64,000 bases of DNA from Prostheceraeus crozeri (Eukaryota; Platyhelminthes; Polycladida; Euryleptidae), in contig CAJQUW010001043.1 of assembly GCA_907163375.1 (NCBI GenBank), positions 2,340,501 through 2,404,500 of the forward strand. Direction: 5' to 3'. Shown here piece after piece: positions 43,301-58,300 of the stretch (positions are counted from its first letter, which is position 1; each line of letters begins with the position of its first letter). A model generated the notes under the pieces. That model was not told where the DNA came from. It ran no database searches and saw nothing but the letters and a program-made list of their open reading frames with translations. Made by a program: the position numbers and the translations under genes.

Positions 43301-46300
43301 CGGAAATTTTCGAAAGACTGCATGCAGATTTCATGTTCAATAGTGCTGTGATTACTTATTCGAATTTCAAATGCAATTTTTTCAATATCGGAAATGATGA
43401 ATCGTGTTCGAAATCAGCAACAGTTGAACATCAATTTGAATTGCATTATATTAAATCCCACCTACAAAATCTGATGTAAGAATCAATGTGTCACAAAACG
43501 ACAATGGTTCTTAGATATGATAGATCTAATAGAACGAAAATTACTTGGCTGCAAATAGCTTCATGTTTTTATAGGTTAACTGATCAATTGAAAATTGCAA
43601 CCGATCAAATCACAGGAGACGTAGATATACAAGTGCGTATACGGAGTTGATAATAAGCGAACCACCTTAATTTTATTCTTAACGTGGACAAAATTTATTC
43701 TTAAAAATTTAACCAAAAATTTGCCATCGCTAGTCTCATTTCGTCTGATAAGACGTCTTTTATCTGAGGATGCCTGATATATCAAACGAAATGCACCTAG
43801 CGAAGGATTGGCATTTGGTTTTTTGTGTCAAAGTCACAATCAGATTCAACAACGTACAGCGCTCCTCACTGGTTAGTAGAATTAACTAAGTAGGTGAACA
43901 TGTCGTCCTTTAAAAATGAATAAATCATAGGAAACATAATTCTTTATTTCATAGAAAAAATTTCATCAAGCCCCAGATTCAACTCAACCACTCTAAAAAA
44001 ATTAATCGAATACGAATTTCTTTCTGTGTCACTCAAGAAATGAAATGTATTTAAGACCAGAAGTAGAATTGGTCACATTCGACGGAAAATAGGAGTCGCA
44101 TGTCGCAGCATTCTTATTTACACAGTCGTTTTCACTTTCGTCCTAGCTGCTGCTGATATCATTACTGCAGCTGATGTTTGCCCACGTAGCTTCATTACCC
44201 GTGGTCGTAAGATTTGATGAGAAAAGAATAAAATAAAATAAATTTATTAATGCTCGCGGATTTTGCATGGCACGAAAATGTACAACACGGCTGGAAAGCG
44301 TAATCATCGACTGAAATTGGACATGATTTCTGTGGTCCAATTATTCAAAGAACTTTGTAATTGCATACCTCTTTATCACTTGACGTGGATATGGACCTTT
44401 CCGTCGTTTTAGACCATTCGATGCGAAGTGGTTTACCCTTGTATTCATGGAATCGTGTTGATACCTGTAATGCAAAGGCTTGTGTGACTACATAAATAAT
44501 CAAAGAATCCTTAAAACATTAACAGCATGTGATATATTTATATATCATGAACAGGGTGGCGGCCAGATTTCAAGCTTCAAATTCGCGGGCTATTTCATCG
44601 AATTTCCACGCTATTTTTTAATGTTGACCAGATATGTTATTCCAATTACACCGCTCAAAAATTGTCAGGATACTTCCTTAAACTATTTTTATTATAAAAT
44701 TTGAGACGTTGCCTGTTTGAATTTTGCCACCAAACTTTGACGAGAACAATATTGACTCTATCGACCTCAGTTTTCAAACCTTTTAGAATTCTTTGAGCGG
44801 CGGTTCTTAATATTACAAAACATCTATTTTTCCAAAATGACCTGTAGCCAATGAACTACTTATGGGATCTAAATGATTTCATATCGATAGAAAATTTTAC
44901 TTCCTGAACTTTCCAACGATCAAAAGCACTCCTTTTCATCATCTGATTCGTAAAATTGTGTTTAGCTGTATTTCTATCTAGTTATATTCAGGCTTAAATT
45001 TTCAAACATGTTAAGTTGAGGCATTATATTGGAACACGACATTTTGAACTGCAGTATATTGATGCCATGATAGAAAACCATGATATAAAAATGCACATGA
45101 TAATCAAAGGCACGATGACACCAACTCATCTGACAGTATCGACAAGAGCAACCAGGAAAACTGCCACAATGGACGAATACTGTAAACGCCAATAGAATTC
45201 CTATTTATCATCCTCTTTTTATCAGCCTGCGTAGAAACAATGGGCGCATGGTAACCGGCAGTCATAAAATTTGTGTCTGATGTTTCGAGCAAAGTCAGGT
45301 AAAATGCTGGTGAATCAAGATATCGATCTTTCTTAATTCAGCGAATGCGGTGCAACGGAGCAATGCTACCTCAATATTTGTGACATCACCATCGGATTAC
45401 ACCGTGTCAGAGGCTTCTTTATCTATATAGTTTCATTTGACTCATATTTTGCATTCATCCTATCTAATTATTCAACTTCCTTCTTCTCCACATTGTCAGT
45501 TTCTTGTTGTTCATTGAAATAAAAGTCATAACATGCCGAAAAATTGAAATGTCAATACAATGAATTGGCAACGTATGTCTTTTAATACTGCCACGTCTCA
45601 GATGGTAATTTCCTACTTAAACCTTGAATGTTAGAAAGTTTGAAAAAATTACAAAAAGCAAAAATTACATTAAAAAAATTGCAAAAGTATAAGAATCAGT
45701 TGATGAAAATGAAACATTCTGTGATCATTAAAAAGTAAGATACAAAGAGCCCTCTTCTATCGTTGTAAAATCATTAAGATTTCATAAATAGATCACAGGC
45801 TACAAAACAATGAATAAAGGTCTGATCATCTCCGCTTGTTTAAAAAATAGCCAACCGGCTAGATGTGCGATTAAATGTGTAGGCCTAATTAAGTTTTCTC
45901 AAAAAGCTTTTATGGTTCTGATTACTTTCAAAAACAATACATAGGTCTGGTAATATAAATGTCATCAAATTTTTAACAGACTATCAGCCAATCACGCATT
46001 CATGAAATATTTTGTTTGGCCGTCGAAAAGTAATGCGGTGTGCGTAAAGAAATGCATACGAGCATATCGCGGTTAACCGGTCAAATACATACATCCAGGC
46101 CTTGAATAGATAGGCTATATTTTTCTAGATATATGGTATAGGTTCGTAAAATTTGCTGATGCTTACAACGGCATTTCTTGATTTATTTTTCGCGTTTCTG
46201 GTATAGTCGTGATTGCAGCGGATTTTTACCGCTAGAAGAAGCTCCAGATAGTACCATTGTAGTATTTGCGCACGTCGAAACTAATTTTTTACCCCAAATT

Positions 46301-49300
46301 AGTGTTTTACGAAGATTTGAGAACTCTTTTTGTAAATGTGCTTCTTTTTCTCTTGAGAAAGTCAAGCTTGAGCACCAATAGAGATGCTGGCCGAGGAGAT
46401 GCAGCATGATTAATCATCTTCGAGAAAACAAAAAAGGTTGGCTGATATACACTAATGCCAAAAATGCGTGTCACCTTCTAATCTTTTCATATTACGAATG
46501 ATATACGAGACGAAAATTAAACCTCAATACATGTAATAAGTGTTTTTATTGAATCAAATCAAGAGAAGTAATTTTTCTAATGATGAACAATGATGTCTTC
46601 AATAGGAACACATAAAGTTAGAAATGACTACTCTTCGAGGCATACTCAGTATCAAATTGTCAATTTTGCTGTGTGGAATGGCCATCCACTCTTCGACAAA
46701 GGCAGTCTGCAAGTTTTTCAAAGAGTTGATGTTACATCTCTTGGTCACCTTCCTCTTCACCAGATCCCAAACATGTTCGATAGGATTGAGATCTGGTGAT
46801 CTTGATGGCCAATCGATCCTCCGAGTGCTTCTATTACGGTGAAACTGCTCAACCAATGATGAGCCATGAGCCGGTGCGTTGTCATCTTGAAAGATGAAAT
46901 CTGATGGTGTATTCACAGCATTAAAGAAATTAGTCAATGTCTTGACGTAAGTTTTCCCATTTACGAAATATTCCAGAACTTTTAATTCACTACGACCACC
47001 AAACCAGATCGCTCCCCAAACATGAATTGAAGCGCCCATGCTTTGTGCACTCCATCTTAAGTTCTCTGCTTTCATTCTTTCACCCGTGCATCTCCATACT
47101 TGTATCCGTCAATCATTCCTCAATCTTCGAAACCTGCTCTCGTCCGTGAATATTACCGTCTTCCAAATTTCTCTCCGCATATATTTTCTCATAGCCCATC
47201 TTTCTCTGATTCTCCTTTGTAGCTGCGTTAAACAGGAAGCAACAAATGGTATTCGTTTTCTCAGACCAGCCGTACGCAGGCGATTGTAGACTGTCTGCAA
47301 AGACAATCACTCATTCCACATACTAAGTAGGTCCATTGTGGATGAAAATCTGTTTCTCAGAGCTAATCTGAGCAAAAGGCGGTTACTGCGTTCGGCAGAT
47401 TTTCTTTTTCTACCGGTAGAGCGTTTATTCACGAAATCTCGTTTCAAGTGTCTTGCTCTCCACCTTAAAATTGTTCTGTTGCCAACATTCAAAAGTTTGG
47501 CAATTTCTGATGTTGCCATCTTAATCATGGATAAGCCAACTGCAAACCCTCTCATATAAGCCATCTTTTCAGTGGTTTCAGTCGCTTTTCTTTTTAACTT
47601 TACTGCCTTCACTTTTCTCGCAATGTAAGTAGAGTTGAATGCAATTAGCTTCAAAATCAAAGTTTTCTAATATCAGTTGATCATACAGCATTCATAGAAA
47701 TATATTTCGATTCAATGATTAACTTTTCCATCCCTTATAGAGTGTTCAATGTTTTCATAGATATTTCCAAATTGACAGATTTGTAACAATGTCACCTATT
47801 AGCATTAGAAAGCAATTCAAAAAGTTACAAACATTTTTGGGATTAGTGCATATTACACGTTTTCTAGTAACAGTTGATTTTGTAAGTATATTTATGGTGG
47901 GGAGTTATGGGCCACTTAATTTGGGGTGTTATGGGCCACCCCATAATTCAACGAAACACATTAAAAGTAGCTAGAAAAATTGTTTTCCTTCATTCTACAA
48001 GCACAAACATAGCCAACAGGAAAATACGTTACAATACATTGTTGTGAAAGGTCACCGAAAGTTAAAGTGATGTAAGCAACAAGAAGCCTATTAAGTCGAG
48101 GCATCGGGTGAAAAAAAGTGGTAGGAGTTAAATAGGTCTAGTTCGCATTTGCAGGGGGCTGCGCCTAAGGTTTTCTCACGCAATTACTGCAATTGCTATC
48201 TCAAGCTGCAATATTGTCAACCAATAGGCTGTTTCATGTCAGTGAAACACATCTAGTTGCAAAAAGATGTTCAGAAATTGGGGTAAGTAATCAGCTAGTA
48301 CGATTATGATTGGGTTTCAAGCAGCATCCTGACTTCGTTTGGAATTCATCAATCTACAAGTGTTAATTTACAGCCCATCACGCTGATTATTCTTAGTCAT
48401 AGTTTTGCTTATCATGCCTTCGCATATAATTATTCGTCATAATTTAAGTCATGCCGGTTTACCACTAATGTAAACCGGTTGACCGGTCAATCAAATTAGT
48501 TAATAGCTCTTATACGTAGGGACCATCTTAAACATGACGGTAGAGGAACATTATTTAATTAATGTCGCATTTTTGCAAATATGAATGGGTGGTCCATAGC
48601 ACCTCAATAGGTGGCTCATAACACCCCCTGAAATGGCGAATTCGTCTCTATTCAGGAAACTTCCTCTACAACATAGTGAAACGGATATTATTGGAAAATA
48701 ACACACGGATCCTTGCGTTTGTGTTCATAGCTAGTGATTAGGTTTAAAAAGTTGATCCTAATGCGGAATTAGTGGTCTCTATAGCCCCTTAAACTCAGGT
48801 GTCCCTTCACACCCCGATCTCCTCTACTCTTTTTTACAGCAGTACCTCTGCTACACAAGATGTCTTAATTCAATCTATTTTACCAGGCAAATATTATAAA
48901 GTTTCTCACAAGTGCTCTTTGGAAAACAGATCTGTTAATATCAAACAACAGCACTTGCTTAGCTTTCTAGCTGACTTGTACTGTATTTGAATCCTGTTTT
49001 GACGAATTGCAGTCGGAAAGGTGAGATACGCAGTATCATCATGCACAAGCCCAAAACAACTGTTTGCTGAAACACACCGATATTCTTCTATTGGTGTTCT
49101 GAAAGCAGCCGGTACTGAAATTGAATAATCCATGACAGCTGTCGCTGTAGCCGGCTATAAAATAATTACATTATGATGAAATTAATTAAAATCATTCCGC
49201 TGTGACCGATATCGCAGGGATAAATCATGACAAATAATAAAATATGTACAAAATATTGATTTGACTAGAAATGATCTTGATTTGGCGTAGTTAGCTGTCC

Positions 49301-52300
49301 CATTGACTCATCACTGACATAATAAATGTCCAGTCTGCAGAATTTTTTCCACCTTATGTTATTGATTGCACGGTATTCTGATGTTAATGACTACATTTTA
49401 AACTAAGACATATAATTCAAATCTGAATCACTTTCTTCAGTTATTGGTCTTTTCACTAAGTTTTCGATGCTTGCACTTAGTATTCGCTTCATCACAATTT
49501 CTCTTTTTTTTGACCGCGACATTTGTCAAGTTCCGCATCTACCGAGCGCATTTGTCAAGTTCCGCATCTGCCCAGCGCATTGCCACGGAAGATCCTGAAG
49601 AAATATCTAAGCATGCTTCATGTGTTCTTCATTCACCTCGCTGTTTTCTTGTATCTTGGGCATTTTTCTCGGTAAGGAACTCCTCTTCCTTTGACACAAG
49701 CTTCTGAAGATCACGACCAGTCTTTTCCTCCAACGAGATTTCAGCTCGAAATCTTTCTTCGGGATTTTTTCTTCCACGGCATCTCTTTCGTTGCAATCAG
49801 TTACACAAATGGCGGTGTGAGTTCCTTTCACCGGGGAAATTAATTATGGAGTAAGAAGAATTGGATGCAACTACATATCCTTTGAAAACAGATAATCTTT
49901 CACAAAAAGGACTTTGTTTATATCACACAGACAAGTGATTGAATAGACAACGAATTCAATAAGTTTATTGCGCAGAGAGGAGTGCAAAAAAATTGCGCAG
50001 GTCTGGCAACACTGCTTGGGTCCTGCGGGTTCCACCGTCAGGTGTGCGGAGCTCATCCTCCGCTGGGAGTAGGCGATTGGCCCGACCTACACCTGATGAC
50101 CGGCCGGGAGGTGTGTTGACACCACCACCACACGTTCTCAATTGAGACAGATTGGCGCAACGCCCAACACACTAATTTGATGTGTGTTATCAGCAACGTA
50201 TGTGATGTGTACCTGGTATCTAAGCTGTGTCAGTATGTGCGATTGTATACAATTTTGCCTTGACATAGGACGGAAGTCCGGAACGTCGCCGCTCAATAAA
50301 TTATATTATTCGGCACTTCCGTGCTTTATTTTTTTTGGAGGTATCTCACAGTAAACCTACATGGCTAAAACCATGAAACCAAAAGGAGTAAAACAAGCAT
50401 TTTGAGACCGCTCCCATGCTTTTCTTTCCAACTCTTCAAAACTGCCATAACGTCCTCCGTATTGGTCCAACTGGGAGTCTTCTTCAGATAAACAGCAAAT
50501 AGTACATGTATCTATGAAGCACTTCTTGCAAAGCTGTATAATGCATGCTTGTAGAGTCGAAATGAGAGGGCTTTAATACTGACATCCAGCAAGCACAAAC
50601 ATAGACTGTAAGTCTGTGCTTGCTGTATGATACAGTGCACATGCACACAAAGAAAATGAAGTAAATGAATAAACATTTACTACATTAATATATTCTAGGG
50701 ATACATACAGGTACCATACTTTTAAATCACTAATCTAAGTACAATCAATGCAAATTTATAGTCACTAAATTAATTTTTTGCCACTTTCATATCAAACAAT
50801 TTATCATTAACACATTGTTATTCTAATGAATAGTTTAAGTACATATACAGAAAATCAAACTTACGAATTCAGCATCCATCCGAGAACGAAATGTCACATG
50901 CAGAACTTTGTCATCGTTATGTAATTCGTATCGTTCTATTTGAGCTCCATACCACTGTAATATTGAAAGAAATATTGAAAATATGCTGCACGTGTATGAG
51001 AGCAATTTTTCAACACCTCTTAGTATTCAAATATTTCATATATCGTTTTATCCTCTATCTCGAGCACTCGAGCTATTAAGTACAATCAAAAACAAACTAG
51101 GCAGGTGCTTCATGCATACATAGTGTACATGTATGTCAGATGAGTGAATGATAGGAAAGTTGAGGAAGGCTCACGCTGGGTCTACACATGCAATTTGATT
51201 GCTGACACTTTTCAATCCATGATAAGTCAGAAAAGAATAGACAAACAATGGAAGCAATGCATGTCTTCAATAATCGTGCTTCGTGCGTCACCAGACAATA
51301 GCAATTTCGTGAATGGTTGTCAAGAGAATTACATTGATCTCATCAGCCAATTATCCTCCGAGATCGTCAGTAAAAAGATGTCAGCTAAAATTGCGCCAGG
51401 TTGAACTCTAGAACAGCCACTTCTTACTGACACTCAATGCTGATGAATCAATGCATTTCTCTTAATTACCATTCGCTAAATTGCTATTCTCTGGTGACGC
51501 ACGAAGCACGATTATTTAAGGCATCCCTTTACTTCAATTGTTTTTCCATTCTTTTTCTGACTCATGGATGGATGTGTTAGCAATCCAAGCTCCACGTGTA
51601 AACGCAGTCTTAGTGTACCAAAATGATTTGATGTAGCGAGTTCTCAATAGCACATTATCAGGCTTGCCGTTGGGATGAATTTCCAGCCTAATCCCAACCC
51701 AATGAGAATTTCCATTGGAATCCCAATCCCAATAGCCTACTTTAGAGCTAAAAGCGCACGCAATTTGACCGCAAGCTGCATCGGGCTTACCGCCTAGGCC
51801 TGTCATATGGGAATTGACGAAGTCCACGGACGTAGGCCTACGACTAGACTGGCCGTAATAGTAATAGGGGCTTTAACTGATTTTTCAAAATAAAGTATAA
51901 TAGGCGTACTGTATGGCTAAATTTTGCACCGAGACTGCCTTCACTCAAGAGCTTATAGGGGCCCACGTGTATAGCTAATATGTATGTATGAACTACAAAC
52001 ACACTTGGTATTACTTAAGCCTATGTCGGATAATGCGGTGTTAATACGCAGCTCGCTACACGGGCTCACACGTACAGTAGGCGACAGGCAGTAGACAGCG
52101 GCTTATACGGCTAAATAGGCCTGAATAGCTTCCAATGTACAGTTTAATTAAAGAAGCGGAGAAACGCTTGACAACGCACAGGCGAATTGTAGAAACATAT
52201 ACATACTATTACATAGTTGCTACTTTTTTTAGCAGCACTATTTTTAGCAACTAGAGAAGTTAAAGCCAGCTGAATGTGTCAATTTGTGTGGATCGCACTA

Positions 52301-55300
52301 GGAGCTCCCAATGCTCGAATTCGAGAGGGGCAAGGTCAGACTGAAAACAAAGCAAAGTTAACTCCTCTATACAACCCGAAAGCATTTGCAACGTACTGAC
52401 TAATGTCAACGATTACATGTATATTTTGTTGTGAGACGGCTTATTGGGATCTATTGGGATTTATTATGATTGTGGTGGATATTTGGCAGCCTAATCCCAA
52501 TAGCTATTGGGATCCCAATCCCAACGGCAAACCTGTACATTATTGATGCGTTCTAAGCAGGATCTAAAGACTAATCACGTGCAGAGGATCCAACTCACCC
52601 CAATATGAGTTAGTAAAAGCTTCGCACTGACATCTTCCTGTGCCGCTTGTATCAGCAATGTCCTCGGTCGTTTATCTAGCCTAGTTTGTCCCCTGGATGG
52701 GAATGATGGTCCATGCGCTTCCATCCTTCGCTTAAATATAGCGAGTCGTCGCCTACAATCAGCCAATTTCTGTTTTACATCAGAGGTGTCTTGACTGACT
52801 TTTTCCCGATTATGTTGCTCCAGCTCCAAATCTATAATTTTCCGCTGAACATTTTGAACTGAAGTAGGACCATCTTGATCTACACCAAGCTGTTTTTCTT
52901 GTTCAGATAGTTGAGTTTCAACTATTTTAATTGTCTTTTCGACAGCCGCGCGCTTAGGTGTATTTGGCTCGTAATTTTCCAGAGTTTTAGTCAGCAATTT
53001 CATTTGCTCCTGAAAAAGAAATTGCTTGAGTTCAGAGCATACATTTTTCAACATTTTCATCGTAGTAATAGGTAACAAATCAAACAATCAAATGGATGAT
53101 GAATAACTAGCTCTGATATGAATGAAAATGAACAGATTCCATAAATTCTATATAGAACGCTATTTATAGTTATATGAATATGTTAAAATGTTGTATTTGA
53201 AACATGAGAAACACACTAAGTATTGTACATGTTGCTGAAACTATCGAGCAAATAATAATATTGTAAATGTCCTGAAAATATTTTCTGTAATATTTTTAGT
53301 TTAACCTTAGCAATAGAGAGAGAGAGAGAGTAACATTAAAATACATCTTCCCAATATTCAATCACCTTCATTTTGTTGTACAACTGAATTTGTTGGATCC
53401 GCAACTCCTTTCGTTTCCGCATTTTCTCCAGAGCTTGTAGTTGCTCTGCCCTCATTTGTGCTGCAGCCTCCTGTCTCTCTGCCAATTCCTCCTTTCGTTT
53501 CATCTCCTCCATTGCCTCTCGCATACTCGGGTCATCTTCGTGATCATCACCTTTGAGGGAAGAAAACACAGAAATAACTATGTGTGCAACACTCAGACCC
53601 TAGCCCCTGATAAGTGCATGATGGTATATGGTTTGAAGGGTAGGTCTAATTATTTTACTCAGGCAAAATATTATTACAAAAACACGCTCATCATCGTTGA
53701 TGAGAATCAAATTCAGGGTGATGCCGCAGCAGTACAGTATCACAGTATAGTAGCACTTAGCAATAGTAAATACAATTTACGATATTCATAACAATGAATA
53801 TATCTTTCTTACAAGACTGAATGTTTAGTCCATGATATTATGATATTCCATTTCCCATCACGCACATAGCAATGTGTGTATAACGACAGTTCTCCCACTA
53901 TTAGTTGCAGACCTGCCAACCTTGAAACATGAAGATCCGGGACAAATTTTATTACCGTAACTACCCGCGTATAGGACGACACCATGTATAGGACGCAGTG
54001 GATATTTGACCCCAAAAGCGATGGAAGGACTGTGTGCCTGCGTATAGGACGCATCCTAATTTTAATCCTTAATTTCCATTATTTTTTATAGAAACGGTGT
54101 CATTAAGTTAAGTCATCTCCATTCAATTGCTACGATCGCAGTGTGTGCTGATTCATGACTCACTCATCCTGTCAGTCAAAAATATTGATGTATTGATCAA
54201 TATTGACAAATATTGCAAGTATGAAATGTTTATAGGAAATTTTTGATTTTTTTCATAAATGCATTATTTTTATAATAATTAATGATTATGCATAATTGAC
54301 GTTTACAAGTCAACAGTATGGTCTCAAGTCTCTTCAACAGAAAGATCAGTTGAAAGCAAGATCATAAGATACATCCCACCTTGTTAACAGTATTCGTCGC
54401 AAAAACTGGAATGCAAATTTGGAAAATACTTACTACCTTTTAAACTCAATAGAAGGAAATACATCCGGGCTACATAATGATTAATAAAAGACATTAGCGT
54501 GAAAAGACAATGTCACTAAGAAATCCACAAACTTCATCATTATGCGTGTTTCCTTATCTAAAGGATTGCGCGCGCAGCGCAAATGTTTGAAATATGCGTT
54601 CTTAAACAATCTAGAATTCATCTTAGGTTAATAAATTCAAAATCCGGGACAGCATTTTAACTTTTCCGAGACATCCGGGACAGCTCCAAAATCCGGGACT
54701 GTTGGCAGGTCTGTTGATTTCAAAGAAAACTAGTCCTGTACACTTGCTTAGTGCATGCAACAGTTTGTTGTTTGCGAAGCATCAGAAAACTCATCGAGAA
54801 GTTCTTTCATGATGTGATTGAAGCTGGAAATAAAGGTTTTGACTTTTGAAAAGCAAATTTTCGTTATATACGTGACGATAGGTCTGCTCACGAGAACAAT
54901 AGCATTGTTTACCCAGAAGTCGATGTATGATGCTAAACTCCTCATATAGTGCTGTTGCAGGCATTGATAGACAATACAAGAAAAGTGTAGTAGGCCTATT
55001 TACTGACACTGAAGATTCGGAAATCAATTTCATCCTTGCTTAAAACATGAGGATATATTTCAAGCTTTCATATTATTAGTTTCATGTCAAATAATAAGGC
55101 ATAAAGGCCTAGAAGATGACATCGTATAGAGCAAAATCGATTAGAATGTTACAAATTTACGGTATATTGGATACATCGGCAAAAAAAATCAAGTGCGCAT
55201 CTGAATTTTAATCTTTGGTGGTCATGTCTGCATTTTCTGCATGGTATATGGAATTGTCCATATACCGGTATCTATTTGAAACATTAGCTCATGAAGAACC

Positions 55301-58300
55301 TAAGTACGTCACATTAATTTCCTGTCAACAACTTAGTCACATTATCGAATAGGCCTGCAGACTCATACACTTCAAGTCATATGCAGCACGTATATGACTG
55401 GATTCGCAGCTTCAAAATTTGAAATTTCAATATTTTCTTGTGAAAAAATTCGTTATCTCATTAATGTAACTAATTCATGTAGGAAAATGTAATTAATAGT
55501 TTGAATTGATTCGCTGTATCATAAAAATGTAATTATGAAACTTTATTGAACAATCGCACGAAAGCATTTCAAATAATGAATGCCTCATATTTTAGACCTA
55601 TGGCTCTATCAATTAAATTAAATCACAGCACAACTAAAAAATCGAAAAATCCAGGAAGCGGAAGAAAACAAAATTAAAACAACACTACCACTGGAAAACC
55701 ATTTCAAATAATGAATGCCTCATATTTTAGACCTATGGCTCTATCAATTAAATTAAATCACAGCACAACTAAAAAATCGAAAAATCCAGGAAGCGGAAGA
55801 AAACAAAATTAAAACAACACTACCACTGGAAAATCGTGTAATAAGTTAGATTACCTTAAGTCCAATGCGCAAAAATATAAACTAATACGTGTACTTAAAA
55901 CATTGAGATCCATACCCTAGCACAAAGTAGGATGCGCAAAACTTGCAAAAGGATAGTCGATCCAACTTTTTAGGTAACATGAGATAAATCAAAACTAATT
56001 TTAATAGGGCCTAATCAATTTTTATTTAGCCTGTATCTATAAACAAGAGATGACAGCTCGGCATGAAACGACGAAAACCTGACCAAAAATCATAAATGAA
56101 GAAAACCAAAACAAGATCACTATGCACGGAGTCATCAAGCAGGAACCATGTTGCTATATAATGCAATGTTTCGGTCCCTAATCTCCAACCTATATCACAG
56201 GCCGATCAAATCGAATGAACGATAAGGAAGGTCTCTCCGAACCTGAGGAAACATAGCTAAAGGTTCATTGCAAATTAAATTTGGATATACGAGAACATAG
56301 GGATAATAGCGGTTAGCCAAGCATGATGAAAATGGAAGGTATTTAGCGAGTTTAAATACTGTAATCTTATTAACAAGAAACATATTTCTCAAGAAGGATT
56401 TTATGCAAGCGGGCAATTCCACGGTAAAAACGACACGGAGGGCAAATTTTAAAACGCATTATTTTCTCTCAGTGACTTGTGTTTTCTTGAAAGGATATCC
56501 GAAGCCATTAGGAATCACGAAATTTATCGCTTAGACACACTTCTTCTGCTAATAAATTCAATTTTGGAATATCTTGCTATTTTTAAGATATTAAAAATAC
56601 AATCCCTTTGAATTTTTGAAACAATATAGGCAGTGTTAGAAATGGAATTCCAAGTAGTCTATACTGCGTTATATTATTATTGATGCTCCTTTGTCGAATC
56701 TCGAACAATATTTTTTGTCAAGGACATAATTTCTTCCGATTTTTTGACACGAGTTTGAATCTTAGTATAAATGTTCGTTCGTGACCAGATATCTACTATT
56801 TTTCTATCTTCTACTGGATCAATTTTATCTAGCACAAATTTATGCATATATAAATGATGCCCTAGGCTACCGTGACCTTCGACTGAAATTTGATTATGAG
56901 GGGTTAATATTTACGACCGTCGGAAGAAAAGAGATGAGTGTTCGTTCGTAACTGTGTATTATGTTCGTTCGTGACTGTGGTATTATTTTCGTTCGCGACA
57001 TGACCACAACTTCACAATTATTCCATCCCGCAAACTTGAACTAGGAATAAGCTATGAAAACATCTTTCAGGTAACAAAGAGGACAATATATCAATTCAGG
57101 AGAGCTTAAAAAATATTGAATAGGCCTATATGCAAAAGGAAAACATAAAATGTTTCATGGTCACTTCGGAAGAGATGAAAAAATATACCGATCACGACTT
57201 GTCTATTGTGTAATCTACTTCCACTGGTCGAATGTCAGATTTCTGTACCCATGCAACATCACTTGTATCAGAAATCATGTAGATTGATTGCGAGCATTCC
57301 TTGAGAAACTGCACCTCATAATCATTATCAGCTAGAGATTGGATGATTCCGATGAAGTTCTTGGTGGTGCCACGACTTGTGCTGACACTAGCGATGACCA
57401 TATCACCGACACGAACCTCGTTGATAATGGATGGAGGATCACAATCTGCGTAGACGATTGAGAATGACCGTCAAACTAGTTGCCGATTGTCTTTGGCCAT
57501 CCACTGATGATCCGTCTGAACACCGGTCATCTTTGGCGCGTTCTCAATAATATTCTGTAACTGGTAATAAGTACAATCAATGTCACCGGACGACACGACC
57601 GTGCCTACAATTTTACTGTTGTACGCGTTGAGGCAGGTAACGAACTGTTGAGCACTCTGCACCTGGTAACGTCTCGAGCGAACACAGTCCCAAACAAAGT
57701 TTTCATGAAGCACACAGCAGCAAACGTTGTGTGGAGTCTTGCCAATAGGGATGACGTGTTTGGGACGGGCATTATAGAAGAGAGACTTGACAACTAATTT
57801 GCCGTGTTTTTCTACGAACATTCGATAACATTATCCAACTATGTAGATCAACGAACGCTTTTGAACCTTAGTCTTCTCGCCTTTTTCGCGCACAGTAAGT
57901 CTTTGGTTCCTGGACAGACACGAGATATTTCATCCTGATCGTAGAAATCAGCAATGGAGTCTTTGTGGCTTTCTGATAAAGATGTTCTCTTCCCTTTAAT
58001 GAACGACGAGCTGCTGGAGACTTGGTATTCTTCAGCAATTGCTTGTGCAATGACTTTCCTGTGACGTGGGGAACGTGGCATTGCATTGATCACTCGCTGT
58101 TTTGCCTTCGATTCGGCCGCTTTTGTTTTGAAAACCGTGTTGGAATCATTCAACTTCCTTTTCTCTCGGAGATTTTTCATCCTTACTTTAGCCTTCTCAC
58201 GATCACGTTCGAGTTCTTCTTGGGTCATGTTTGAACGTCTCACTCTCATCCGGTCAACTTCTCGGGAAAGATACGATGGATTTGTGGAACGATACTTCTT

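Larger units (their letters stand above)
44465..50864 (-). other. Intron of the RBM26/27-like gene with transposons
   Basis: Contains a broken Tc1/mariner (46599-47660), a possible MITE (about 47893-48640) and an LTR-like tail (about 49980-50350). I see nothing else recognisable, including in 45300-46440 and 48640-49980. Confidence 0.5.
50955..52598 (-). other. Intron of the RBM26/27-like gene
   Basis: Holds an inverted-repeat fold-back (51268-51517) and a hAT-type MITE (51659-52535). Confidence 0.6.

Noticed and set aside
42541-43479. Two open plus-strand frames of 80 and 164 codons in an RBM26/27 intron
   Set aside because: No known domain, no splice signals at their edges and AT-driven composition; they are opposite to the gene and probably chance frames.
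48906-49133. Minus-strand frame of 75 codons, considered as an extra RBM26/27 exon
   Set aside because: The exons on either side already join in phase 0 and complete the RRM; this frame has no good donor and no RRM features.
49607-49831. Basic minus-strand frame of 74 codons
   Set aside because: No acceptor or donor at its borders and no recognisable domain.
50587-50625. Hairpin considered as a microRNA precursor
   Set aside because: At 39 bases it is too short for a normal precursor and has an awkward bulge; kept only as a repeat.
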